From the NCBI RefSeq assembly GCF_004912275.1, contig NZ_STGY01000028.1, positions 1 through 61,316 of the forward strand: 61,316 bases of DNA, in the 5' to 3' direction. Shown piece by piece: positions 12,978-21,698 of this stretch; position 1 is the first letter of the stretch; each line of letters begins with the position of its first letter. The notes under the pieces are model-generated. The model made no database searches, had not been told where the DNA came from, and worked only from the letters and a program-made list of their open reading frames with translations. This stretch comes from Glycomyces buryatensis (lineage in GTDB: Bacteria; Actinomycetota; Actinomycetes; Mycobacteriales; Micromonosporaceae). The position numbers and the translations under genes were made by a program.

Positions 12978-13005
12978 ATTGGACTCATAGCGAGTTAGCG
13001 CCAAT
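12978..13005. promoter_or_regulatory. Putative LysR operator, copy 2 (upstream of MFS gene)
   Basis: Inverted copy of the element at 11440-11467: the 13 bases ATTGGACTCATAG are an exact reverse complement of the end of copy 1, and the 28-bp element closes with CCAAT. It ends 9 bp before the MFS start codon, so a bound regulator could repress the pump directly or activate the divergent GNAT gene. Confidence 0.6.
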
Positions 13006-13014
13006 GATTAGGGC

Positions 13015-14238
13015 ATGACAGGTTCTGCCCAAGCCCAGGCCCCAACGGACACCTCGCCCAGAACACTGACCAGGCTCATCCTGCTGATCATGGCGGTGGC
13101 GGCGGGACTATCGGTGGCCGGCAACTACTTCGCCCAACCGCTGCTCGGACTGCTGCAATCCGAGCTGCACATGACCACCACCAACGCCACCTTGACCGTC
13201 GCGGTGGCGCAGATCGGATACGCACTGGGGCTGTTTTTCCTGGTTCCCTTGGGAGACAGGTATTCACGCCGAGGACTCTCGGCCGTCCTGCTGATCGCCA
13301 CCGGACTGCTCCTGGCACTGGCGGGATCGGCCACCAACGGGTCGGTGCTGCTCGCGGCCACGGGACTGGTCGCCGTCACCTCGGTCGGCGCTCAGATCTT
13401 GGTCCCCTTCGTCGCCGAACTGAGCACACCGGACAGTCGGGCCCGCAATATCGGCATCGTCATGGCCGGGGTCCTCGCGGGCGGCATCGGGGGCCGGGCC
13501 TTCGCCGGAATCGTCGCCGAGGCCGCCGGATGGCGGGCCGTCTACTGGTCCACCGCTGTCATGCTGGTGATCGTCGCCTTCGTCGTCTTCCGGCTACTGC
13601 CACCCAAGGACGACGCCCAGCAGGGGAATGACACGAGCTTGACGAGCCTGATGCGGTCCACAGTGACACTGCTGGTCGAGCTGCCCGCCCTCAGGCGGCC
13701 CATTCTGGCAGCCATGCTGTCGATGGCCTCGTACATCATCCATCTGACGACCATCACGCTGCTGCTGGACGACGAGCCGTACAGCTGGAACCCTGCATTC
13801 ATCGGCCTGATCGGCCTCATCGGCTTCATCGGCCCGTTGTCGATGCCCATGGCCGGGCGATTCGTCGACCAGGGGCACGCCAAGACCGTTCTGGTGACCG
13901 GTCTGCTGCTGTCGACCACTGCTTGGGTCGTGATGCTTCCGGCGCAGAGTGGGCAGATCGCCTGGCTCATCGCCGGAATCATCCTGATCAACGTGGGGCA
14001 CACGGCCATGCTCAATGCGGCGCAAAGCACCTGCTACGAGCTGCGGCCGACCGCGCGCAGTCGGATCAACGCCGTGTTCATGACGCTGTTCTTCGCCGGC
14101 GGCGCCGCCGGAGGAGCGGCCGTGTCCGTGATCTGGGCCCACTCCCAATGGGTCGGCACCTGTGTTCTGGGCGCCATTCTGGCCGGTCTCGGACTACTCG
14201 TCGCCGCCTCTTTCCGCAGTGCCCGATCGAACGAGTAA
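13015..14238 (+). CDS. MFS transporter (DHA1-like drug/metabolite efflux pump)
   Basis: A 407-residue protein with about 12 hydrophobic helices. The loop after helix 2 reads VPLGDRYSRRGL, the MFS motif A (G-D-R-x-x-R), and the second half has MAGRFVDQGHAK. Proteins like this export small molecules using the proton gradient. The start codon lies only 9 bp from the putative LysR box. It is the one transporter in the NRPS locus, so it is the natural candidate for exporting the product or giving self-resistance. Substrate specificity cannot be deduced. Confidence 0.88.
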   Translation: MTGSAQAQAPTDTSPRTLTRLILLIMAVAAGLSVAGNYFAQPLLGLLQSELHMTTTNATLTVAVAQIGYALGLFFLVPLGDRYSRRGLSAVLLIATGLLLALAGSATNGSVLLAATGLVAVTSVGAQILVPFVAELSTPDSRARNIGIVMAGVLAGGIGGRAFAGIVAEAAGWRAVYWSTAVMLVIVAFVVFRLLPPKDDAQQGNDTSLTSLMRSTVTLLVELPALRRPILAAMLSMASYIIHLTTITLLLDDEPYSWNPAFIGLIGLIGFIGPLSMPMAGRFVDQGHAKTVLVTGLLLSTTAWVVMLPAQSGQIAWLIAGIILINVGHTAMLNAAQSTCYELRPTARSRINAVFMTLFFAGGAAGGAAVSVIWAHSQWVGTCVLGAILAGLGLLVAASFRSARSNE

Positions 14239-14289
14239 AAGGAACGGCCGATACGCAGCGCCCAAACCCTCAACTAGACACCGTTCTCA

Positions 14290-14317
14290 CCCGCCTTGAA
14301 AACTCGTTCGAGGCGGG
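14290..14317 (+). terminator. Hairpin terminator after MFS gene
   Basis: CCCGCCTTGAA (14290-14300) pairs with TTCGAGGCGGG (14307-14317): an 11-bp stem with one G-T pair and a 6-nt loop, 52 bp after the MFS stop and between convergent genes. No T-run follows. Confidence 0.55.
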
Positions 14318-14408
14318 CGAGCCGTCTTCTGGCCCTTCTCGGCGAATACGAAGCCACGGCGAACTCTCCGTTATGGACGCTCCGTCGGTGCCGCCGTGAC
14401 ATCGGCGG

Positions 14409-15464
14409 TCAGAAGGCGAGGACGAGCACGGCGCTGAGATAGATGGCGGCCAGCACCACTCCGTCGAACCCGAGTCGCCACCACCCTCGCCGCTGGCGCA
14501 CCAGCAGCCCGCCGAGCAGAACCGCGGTCATCAGCAGAGCCGCGGTGGTCAAGAACAACTGGTCGCCCGTGGCGTGGTGGAACAGTGAACCGTCACGGAA
14601 CGCCAGGTCGCCGATGACGAGGTTGAGCGCATCCAGGCAGTTCCCACCGATGACGGCGGCGACCGCGAGGGTCAATGCGCCCCGACGCACCGCGGCGATC
14701 GCCGCGACCGTCTCGGGCAACGCGTTGACCACCCCCATCAATACCCCGCCGACGAACCCAGCCTCCATTCCCGTTGAGGCGACCAGGCTCTCCCCGGCAC
14801 GTGCCACCGCCCAACCGCTGACCACGACGCCCGCGGCGGTCAGAGCGAACCTCGACCACAGCCAGGCGGCCGCGCGGCCGGCGAAGGCGTCGTGTTCGGC
14901 TTGGACATCGGGGCGGGTCTCTCGGGTCGTGACCGCCCTCCACATCGGCTGGTGCCTCCCACGGATCAACTGGAGCCCGCCCCAGTAGAACGCGACCATC
15001 ACCAGCGAGGCCGGGTGGAATCCGAACACAGTGACTTCGGGACTGAAGGAGGCCAGCAGCCCCGAGGCCAGCAGCACGATCAGCAGGCAACCGAACAGCA
15101 GGTTCTCCTCTGAAGCGGCGGCATGCTCGAGATTGACGCGCCGGTAGACGGCGTCGGCGATTACGATGGCCAACGTCTGTGCGGCGATCCCGCCTACAGC
15201 GTTGCCGTAAGCCAGCTCCGGCAGACCATTCGCCGCGCTCACCGCCGTCATCATGATGCCCGACAGGGACGTGGCGAGGCCGAAGAACACCGCTCCGAAG
15301 AACGCCTCTCCCCAACCGGTGCGGTCGGCCAAGGTATCGCCGAGAGCGACCAACCGCACCCCGAACACCGCCGTCAGGCACGCCGCGGTCACAAAGACCG
15401 CCACCGCCCCCGCCACCGGCCAGACGCCGAACAGCAACCCACCCACACCGCCAGCGTGAAGCAC
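14409..15464 (-). CDS. Sodium/calcium exchanger-family (CaCA) membrane protein
   Basis: A 351-residue, very hydrophobic protein with two homologous halves. The second half has the alpha-repeat GVVNALPETVAAIAAVRRG plus GGNCLDALNLVIGD, with the conserved acidic residue in LPET, as in bacterial Na+/Ca2+ antiporters. The first half reads LATSLSGIMMTAVSAANGLPELAYGNAVGG, where the usual Glu of the first repeat (SLPE) is replaced by Gly in SLSG, so ion coupling may be altered. A GTG start at 15464 behind GGCCGAGG is used. Function as a cation exchanger is from family resemblance; the ion is not known. Confidence 0.72.
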   Translation of the reverse strand: MLHAGGVGGLLFGVWPVAGAVAVFVTAACLTAVFGVRLVALGDTLADRTGWGEAFFGAVFFGLATSLSGIMMTAVSAANGLPELAYGNAVGGIAAQTLAIVIADAVYRRVNLEHAAASEENLLFGCLLIVLLASGLLASFSPEVTVFGFHPASLVMVAFYWGGLQLIRGRHQPMWRAVTTRETRPDVQAEHDAFAGRAAAWLWSRFALTAAGVVVSGWAVARAGESLVASTGMEAGFVGGVLMGVVNALPETVAAIAAVRRGALTLAVAAVIGGNCLDALNLVIGDLAFRDGSLFHHATGDQLFLTTAALLMTAVLLGGLLVRQRRGWWRLGFDGVVLAAIYLSAVLVLAF

Positions 15465-15552
15465 CTCGGCCCCGGGCGCAGCAGTTCACCCAAGTCCGGA
15501 CCGCAAGCACGATCACCTCACGCGGCACGACCCTCGAACTGCTTGCACGACT

Positions 15553-16809
15553 TCACATCCGAAACGCTCGGTTCACACCGACCCGCTGCGAGCGCGAACA
15601 CTTCTCCGACCGCGTGATCGTTTCAGCTGCGATGTAAGGCTTTCCGCTCCAAGCGGATTCACCAGGTCTACTGTTCCGAAAGGGACTCAAGCGAATGGCC
15701 GACCGCGCCGGCAGTGGCGCGGGCTCGGACCTGAGTCGCCCGAGCCCGCGTGTGATCTCGTCCCGTAAGGAGCGGCTGGCGGCGTCCTGGACTTCGCCGA
15801 TGAGTTCTTCGACGATGTCTTCGAGGAACAGCACCCCTGTCGTGGCCCCATCGTCGCCCGTCACTCGCGCGACGTGAGCGTCATGAGTCCGGATCTGGGC
15901 AAGGGCGTGCTCGAGTTCGGCGCCGACGGCGACGACCGGGAGGCCGCGGATGCGGTCGGCCGGGACCGGTCGGTCGATCGAGTCAGGACCCGAGAGGTCG
16001 AGCACGTCCTTGAGATGCAGGTAGGAGTGCGGTGTCCTCTCAGCGTCATCGATGACATAGCGGGAGTAGCCGCTGCGCGCGACCGCCTGCTGCACATCGC
16101 GCGGCGTGACGTGCTCCGGCAGCAGGACCAGTTCGCCGAGGGGCACTTCGACGTCGGCAACGGTCTTCTCGGTGAACTCGAACGCCGCCGTCACGGTCCC
16201 GGAGTCGTCCACCAGGGTGCCCTCGCGGGTCGACTCCTCGACGATGGTCGCTACCTCGTCGATCGTGTAGGTGCTCTGGGCCTCGTCCTTGGGTTCGACC
16301 CGAAAGAGCCTGAGCACCCCGTTGGCGATCGCATTCAGAGTCCAGATCAGCGGCCTGACGATGCGGGAGACGACCACCAGCGGCGGAGCGAGGATGAGCG
16401 CCGCCCGGTCCGGGACGGAGAACGCGAGGTTCTTCGGGATCATCTCGCCGAACACGACGTGCAGGAACGTCACCAGCAGCAACGCCACCGCGAACGCGAT
16501 CCCGGTGACCATGCCGGGCGTGAGTCCGGTCCACCCCAGCGGGTACTCGAGCAGGTGGTGGATGGCCGGTTCGGACACATTCAGGATGACCAGCGAGCAC
16601 ACCGTGATACCCAACTGGCTCGTCGCCAGCATGAGGGTCGCGTGCTCCATCGCCCACAGGGTCGTCTTCGCCGCCCGGCTCCCCTCCGCGGCGCGCGGCT
16701 CGATCTGGGAACGGCGGGCGGAGATGACCGCGAACTCGGCGCCGACGAAGAACGCGTTGACGACCAGCAGCACCACCAGCCAGACCAGTCCGGGAAGGTA
16801 CTCGCTCAT
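15553..16809 (-). CDS. CNNM/DUF21 transmembrane protein with CBS domains, no CorC domain
   Basis: A 418-residue protein. The DUF21/CNNM membrane domain spans about residues 1-180 with four hydrophobic helices and the hallmark FGEMIPKNLAF. A CBS pair covers about 200-340 and ends in VLFLEDIVEELIGEV. The CorC_HlyC domain that normally follows is absent; instead there is a basic, low-similarity tail. Family members are Mg2+/Co2+ transporters or regulators. Its ATG overlaps the stop of the upstream paralogue (ATGA), so the two are translationally coupled and may form a hetero-oligomer. Confidence 0.85.
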   Translation of the reverse strand: MSEYLPGLVWLVVLLVVNAFFVGAEFAVISARRSQIEPRAAEGSRAAKTTLWAMEHATLMLATSQLGITVCSLVILNVSEPAIHHLLEYPLGWTGLTPGMVTGIAFAVALLLVTFLHVVFGEMIPKNLAFSVPDRAALILAPPLVVVSRIVRPLIWTLNAIANGVLRLFRVEPKDEAQSTYTIDEVATIVEESTREGTLVDDSGTVTAAFEFTEKTVADVEVPLGELVLLPEHVTPRDVQQAVARSGYSRYVIDDAERTPHSYLHLKDVLDLSGPDSIDRPVPADRIRGLPVVAVGAELEHALAQIRTHDAHVARVTGDDGATTGVLFLEDIVEELIGEVQDAASRSLRDEITRGLGRLRSEPAPLPARSAIRLSPFRNSRPGESAWSGKPYIAAETITRSEKCSRSQRVGVNRAFRM

Positions 16810-18173
16810 CGGTTCGTCTCCTTCTCGAACTCATCGAGGATGCGCTCGCGCGTCCCGCCGAAGGCCGGGTCCGTCGCGGGATCGTCAGGCAGATACCGCA
16901 GGCGGTCGATCCGGGAGCCGCTCAACCGGTCCACGCGGAGCACGCCGTACTCCAACCGCACTTCCTCGCCGAGCGCGGGGATGCGCTCGAGCGCATCGAG
17001 GACGTAGCCGGCGACGGTCTCGTACTCCTCGCCCTCGGGGATGCGGATGCCCGCGCGGTCCCACAGCTCGTCCGGTCGCAGGGATCCGCTGAACAGCACC
17101 GAATTGGACTGTTTCACGACCAGCGTCTGGCGCTGATCGTGCTCATCGTGGACCTCTCCGAGCAGTTCCTCCACGAGGTCTTCGAGGGTGACTATGCCGG
17201 CGGTGCCGCCGTGCTCGTCGACGACCACGGCGATCTGAAAGCCGCGGCCGCGCAGCGTGCCCAGGAGCGAGCCGACCCCGGCGGCCTCGGGGACCTTCAA
17301 GGGATCGGACATCAGCTCGGTCACCGGCACGGCGTGGCGCTGGTCGAACGCAACACCATAAGCGGTCTTGACGTGCGCGACGCCGATGACATCGTCCACA
17401 TCCTCACCGAGCACGGGGAAGCGGGAATGGCCGGTCTTGGCGGACTCGGCGATCACGTCCGCCGCACTCGCTGTGCGCTCCAACGTCACGGCTCGCACGC
17501 GCGGGGTCATGACCTCGGCGGCGGTATGGGTGGAGAAGGTCAGGGTGCGGTACAGCATCGCGGCCTCGCCGCGGTCGAGTGCTCCTTCGGTCGCCGAGCG
17601 GCGGATCAGGAAGCTAAGCTCCTCGGCGCTGCGCGCTCCGGACAGCTCCTCCTTGGGTTCAATGCCCATCGACCGGATCACCCGGTTCGCGGTCCCGTTG
17701 AAGAACAGGATGATCGGCTTGAATACGAACGTGAACCCGATCTGGAACGGGACGACGAGTCTGGCGGTCGCCAGGGGGACCGCGAGCGCGAAGTTCTTCG
17801 GGACCAGTTCGCCGAAGATCATCGAGAACAAGGTCGCCAGTGCGACGCCGACGATGGCGCCTACCGCGCTCACCGCGGTTTCGGCGACGCCGATGCCGAG
17901 GAGCGGGTCGCGCAGGAGGGAGCTGATCGCGGGCTCGAACGTGTAACCGGCCAGCAGAGTGGTGAGGGTGATACCCAGCTGCGCACTCGACAGATGCGTG
18001 GAGGTCACCTTCAACGCACGGATCGTCGGGGCCAGGCCCTTCTCTCCGAGCAAGTGACGGCGCTCCAATTCGGCCCGGTCGAGGTTGACCAGCGCGAACT
18101 CGGAGGCGACGAATAGTCCAGTGCCGACGGTCAAGACGACCCCGGCGAGGATGCCCCAGACTTCCGTACTCAA
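16806..18173 (-). CDS. CNNM/DUF21-CBS-CorC hemolysin-family membrane protein
   Basis: A 455-residue protein with an N-terminal DUF21 membrane domain (FGELVPKNFAL near residue 120), a CBS pair (to GIVTLEDLVEELLGEV near 345), and a C-terminal CorC_HlyC domain (LRPDELWDRAGIRIPEGEEYETVAGYVL). This is the complete layout of the magnesium/cobalt efflux-type family, often misnamed hemolysin. It is followed by a shorter paralogue with a 4-bp overlap. Such tandem pairs are common in actinobacteria. Confidence 0.88.
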   Translation of the reverse strand: MSTEVWGILAGVVLTVGTGLFVASEFALVNLDRAELERRHLLGEKGLAPTIRALKVTSTHLSSAQLGITLTTLLAGYTFEPAISSLLRDPLLGIGVAETAVSAVGAIVGVALATLFSMIFGELVPKNFALAVPLATARLVVPFQIGFTFVFKPIILFFNGTANRVIRSMGIEPKEELSGARSAEELSFLIRRSATEGALDRGEAAMLYRTLTFSTHTAAEVMTPRVRAVTLERTASAADVIAESAKTGHSRFPVLGEDVDDVIGVAHVKTAYGVAFDQRHAVPVTELMSDPLKVPEAAGVGSLLGTLRGRGFQIAVVVDEHGGTAGIVTLEDLVEELLGEVHDEHDQRQTLVVKQSNSVLFSGSLRPDELWDRAGIRIPEGEEYETVAGYVLDALERIPALGEEVRLEYGVLRVDRLSGSRIDRLRYLPDDPATDPAFGGTRERILDEFEKETNR

Positions 18174-18574
18174 CGCCCACCCCGAAGCAGCTTCGTCGTG
18201 ACCGACAATGGCTGGCCCGAGGCAGGCCAGGGTTTGTGGCTAGGAGAATCGTCCATGCCGACGAGCATAACGGGAAGCGACGACGGCAACCGCGAGAAGG
18301 TAGCCGCATCACATCGCCGCTGCCGGAAACAGGCCGACCACCGCGAGACCCCCAGCGCCCCTGCACCCCTGCGCCCCTCAATCTGACCCGGGCCCCGGCA
18401 ACTCACCGACGGGCGCACCCCCGGACGCGGCTGCCGAATCCGACCGTCGTTCTTCCTTTGAGGACGTTCACGCGATTGCCGAGGGGCATGAAGAATCATG
18501 CCCAAAGGTTCGCCGCGCGAAGCAGGCTGCGGCGGACCGGTTCCACCACCTCCGGGCCCACGGTCACCCACTGA
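18174..18574. other. Gene-free stretch (401 bp)
   Basis: It lies between the start of the CNNM gene and the end of the FAAL fusion gene, both leftward. The part near 18174-18260 must hold the CNNM promoter. I see no conserved coding frame, no clear terminator and no repeat. Confidence 0.4.
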
Positions 18575-21370
18575 TCATTCGCGCAGGTCGGGTTCGTCGC
18601 AGTGGGCGGCGATCGCGGCCCTGGCCGTGTGTTCGAGTGCGACTGCGGCATCCCATCCAGTGTCCGTGGAGTGGAGGGGTTCGCCGACGACGAGGTGCAC
18701 CGCGCCGCTGTGGATGACGGTGCCGTGGCCGGGCCACAGCATGGCCCGGGTTCCGGAGATCGCGACCGTCACGATGGGCCGGCGCGCCTGTGCGGCGAGG
18801 ACGAACGCGCCCATGTGGAACGGCCGCAGGGCCGCCATCGGGGAGAGGCTGCCCTCTGGGAATATCACCAGTCGTTCTCCGGCGCGGATGTCCTCGACCA
18901 GTCGCTGGGTGTCGGCCACGCTCTGCTGGTGTTCGGCGCGCTCGACGAAGCGGGTGCCGGTGCGGCGCAGGATGAACCCGATGAGCGGTTTGCGCTCGAA
19001 CACCTCCCCGGCTACGAAGGTGTACTGGCCGGGCAGGGCTGCGGTCATCACGATGCCGTCGAGGAAGCTGGCGTGGTTGGCGACCACCACGCAGTGCGGC
19101 GTCGCAGCCAGGTGGTCGGCGCCGTCAACGGATATGGGGGTTCCGGTGAAATGCATGAGGGTGCGGGCGGCGGTTCGGGCAACCGCGCGGCGGGCCTCCA
19201 GGCTGGGCAGCACCGAGAGCGCGATCAGCGTGGGCACGCCGACCAGGGCCAGCAGCGACCAGCACCACGCGGTGAAAGCCCAGGTTGAGACGATGCGGCC
19301 GAGGCGGCGCAGCCGCGGCAGCAGCCCGTGCACGGCGAACCGTGCCAGTTGCCACCAGACCGGCGGGCGATGTTCGCCCCTGCCGCGCTCGTAGTGCTCG
19401 CGGGTGGCACCGCGCCGGATCTTGCCACTGGAGGTCTTCAACACCGTCCCGGGGGGCGCGAGCACGATGTCGTCGGGTGGCGTGCCGAGCAGGTCGACAC
19501 TGACCTCGGTGATCCGGCCGCGCAGATCGGCGAGCCGGTCACGCTCGGTCTGTCGGGTCTCGGCCAGCACCACGAGCCGCTCGGTAGTGTCGCGGCCGGA
19601 GGTGGCGAACACGGCGACACGGCCGGCGCGGATTCCGGGGAGGTCGCCGACAGCGCTTTCGAGTTCCTCCGGGTGCAGGTTGCGCCCGGCGCGGATGATC
19701 AGGTCCTTGATGCGGCCGGTGACATACAGCTCGCCGCCGTCGAGGTAGCCGAGGTCGCCGGTGTCCAGCCAGCCGCGCCGGACGAGTGCCCTGGTCGCGG
19801 TCGGGTCCCGGAAGTACCCCCCGGTGGCTGAGGGCCCGCGGAACTCGATGCGGCCCTCCCGGCGGTCGGCCAGCGGGTTGCCCGCCGGGTCGACCACCCG
19901 GATCTGGTGCCCTGGGATGGCCCGGCCGCACGCGGCGAACCGCAGCGCGTCGGGATCCCCGGCGGCGGCCGGGGCCGCGCGGCCGGAGCGAAGGAAGGCG
20001 TCGCGCTTGACGCGGTCGACCACCGGCCCGCGGCCGATCGGAGGGAAGGCGAGCCCTACGCAGGACTCCGCCAGCCCGTACACCGGGGCCAGGGCCTCGC
20101 GCCGGAGCCCGTAGCTGGCGAAGCGCTCGGCGAACCGGACCAGCGTGTCCGGCTGCACGGGCTCGGCGCCGTTGCAGAGCATGCGCACCGAGCTGAGATC
20201 AAGGCCTTCGAGTTCGGCATCGGTGGTCTTGCGCAGGCACAACTCGTAGGCGAAGTTCGGGGCGGCGGACAGGGTGCCGCGGTACGTGTGCAAGGCCCAG
20301 AGCCAGCGGTCGGGCCGGGTCAGGAAGTCCAGCGGCGACATCACCGCCAACGGCACCCCGAAATACATCGTGGCCAACCAGGCGCCGATCAAACCCATGT
20401 CGTGGTAGAGCGGCAGCCAGCTGACGAACACGTCCTGGGACGACACGGCCGCCGTCTTCCCCATCGCGCGGATGTTCGCCAGCAGGTGCTGGTGGGTGAG
20501 CATGACGCCTTTCGGGTCGCCGGTGCTGCCAGAGGTGTACTGCAGCAGCGCGAGGTCGTCCGGATGACGTGCGGCCGCGACGGCCTCCCCGGGGCCGGTG
20601 AGCTGCTCCGGGGTCAGCACGTGGCGTACCGTCTCGGCCTGGCTGCGCACCAGCCGGGCCAGTCGGGCCGCTTGCGGGTCGCTGACAAGAACCCGCGCCT
20701 GCGCGTTGTCCAGGATGCCGACCTGTCTGCGCAGATGCGCTTCCAGCTGCGCGGGCCGCGTCGGCGGGTAGATCGGCGCCGGGACGCCCCCGGCGAGCAG
20801 GACCCCGGCGAACGTGCTGAAGTACGCCCGTCCCGTGGGCAGCATGATCGCCGCCGCATCGCCCGGACGCAGATCGTGAGCGAGCAGACCGGCCGCAGCG
20901 GCGGTGGCGTCCCGCCACAGGTCGCCGTAGCTGACCAGCTCCTGTTCATCGCCTGTCAAGATCCGCAGATGCACCCGGTCGGGGTGGATGCGGGCATGCC
21001 AGCGCAGCGCCTCGATGAGCGTGGTCGTCGCTTCGGGAACCTGTGAGGTACGCGGCGGGACCGGATGCCGCTCGACGCCGGTGTGCCGACGTGCCCGGCT
21101 CGGCGCCGCCCGCACGGCGTGCAGCAGGTCTCGCGGCGTCGCGGCCCCCGCGATCGCCTCGCGCGGCAGGTCCACGCCAAACACGTCCTCCAGCCGCGTC
21201 ACCAGCTCGGTCACACCCAGACTGTCCAAACCCAGATCACGGTCGAAAGCGCTGGACAACGTGACGCCGGCCGCACGCTCGAGCGAATGTCGCTCGGCCA
21301 CCAGCTCGCGGACGACCGCCAACAGCCGGTCCTCCTGGCCGGTGTCGGGCACCTGCGCCGCAGCCGCCAT
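18575..21370 (-). CDS. ACP-FAAL-PlsC fusion: fatty acyl-AMP ligase with carrier and acyltransferase domains
   Basis: A 931-residue three-domain protein. Residues about 10-85 are an acyl carrier domain with DLGLDSLGVTEL (phosphopantetheine Ser50). About 100-625 is an adenylate-forming domain with YTSGSTGDPKGVMLTH and PLYHDMGLIGAWL, the latter typical of fatty acyl-AMP ligases. About 690-885 is a PlsC-type acyltransferase with VANHASFLDG (H-x4-D) and FPEGSLSP. The order suggests a self-contained machine: activate a fatty acid, load it on its own ACP, transfer it to an acceptor such as lysophospholipid or glycolipid. The ATG at 21370 with AAGGAG upstream is preferred over an in-frame codon at 21421. 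Confidence 0.88.
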   Translation of the reverse strand: MAAAAQVPDTGQEDRLLAVVRELVAERHSLERAAGVTLSSAFDRDLGLDSLGVTELVTRLEDVFGVDLPREAIAGAATPRDLLHAVRAAPSRARRHTGVERHPVPPRTSQVPEATTTLIEALRWHARIHPDRVHLRILTGDEQELVSYGDLWRDATAAAAGLLAHDLRPGDAAAIMLPTGRAYFSTFAGVLLAGGVPAPIYPPTRPAQLEAHLRRQVGILDNAQARVLVSDPQAARLARLVRSQAETVRHVLTPEQLTGPGEAVAAARHPDDLALLQYTSGSTGDPKGVMLTHQHLLANIRAMGKTAAVSSQDVFVSWLPLYHDMGLIGAWLATMYFGVPLAVMSPLDFLTRPDRWLWALHTYRGTLSAAPNFAYELCLRKTTDAELEGLDLSSVRMLCNGAEPVQPDTLVRFAERFASYGLRREALAPVYGLAESCVGLAFPPIGRGPVVDRVKRDAFLRSGRAAPAAAGDPDALRFAACGRAIPGHQIRVVDPAGNPLADRREGRIEFRGPSATGGYFRDPTATRALVRRGWLDTGDLGYLDGGELYVTGRIKDLIIRAGRNLHPEELESAVGDLPGIRAGRVAVFATSGRDTTERLVVLAETRQTERDRLADLRGRITEVSVDLLGTPPDDIVLAPPGTVLKTSSGKIRRGATREHYERGRGEHRPPVWWQLARFAVHGLLPRLRRLGRIVSTWAFTAWCWSLLALVGVPTLIALSVLPSLEARRAVARTAARTLMHFTGTPISVDGADHLAATPHCVVVANHASFLDGIVMTAALPGQYTFVAGEVFERKPLIGFILRRTGTRFVERAEHQQSVADTQRLVEDIRAGERLVIFPEGSLSPMAALRPFHMGAFVLAAQARRPIVTVAISGTRAMLWPGHGTVIHSGAVHLVVGEPLHSTDTGWDAAVALEHTARAAIAAHCDEPDLRE

Positions 21371-21421
21371 TCCCGCTCCTTCGCCGCCGCATCGTGACGC
21401 GCGCGGTCGCCGAATCCCCAC

Positions 21422-21690
21422 CTACACGTGGTTGAAGTGGCGTGCCCGGCATCGGCTGAGCGCGGCAAGCTCGTAGTCGATCAGTACCCGCGCGTTAGGG
21501 CCGGGAAACACCAGGCTCGTGTGGTCGTCGTCTTCCCCGGTGAGGCTGGCCCGAGTGATCGTGTCCACGTCCAGGCAGAGGACCCAGTCCCAATCCGCGG
21601 GCAGAAGCTACGACAGCACCAGTACCTCAAGCATGCCCGTCGGGCCGATGTCGTTGGCCACTGCGCAGATTTGCCGGACTGCATCGAGTC
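21422..21690 (-). pseudogene. Small coding remnant interrupted by an in-frame TAG
   Basis: On the minus strand a coherent frame runs to a stop at 21422-21424 and includes PADWDWVLCLDVDTITRAS and IDYELAALSRCRARHF, which read like real protein. The same frame continues upstream (ANDIGPTGMLEVLVLS) across a single TAG at 21608-21610. There is no good start codon after the TAG. It follows the kinase gene immediately (kinase ends at 21699), so it may have been a small companion gene. Family not recognised; readthrough or a base-call error are alternatives. Confidence 0.4.
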
Positions 21691-21698
21691 CTCCACGA

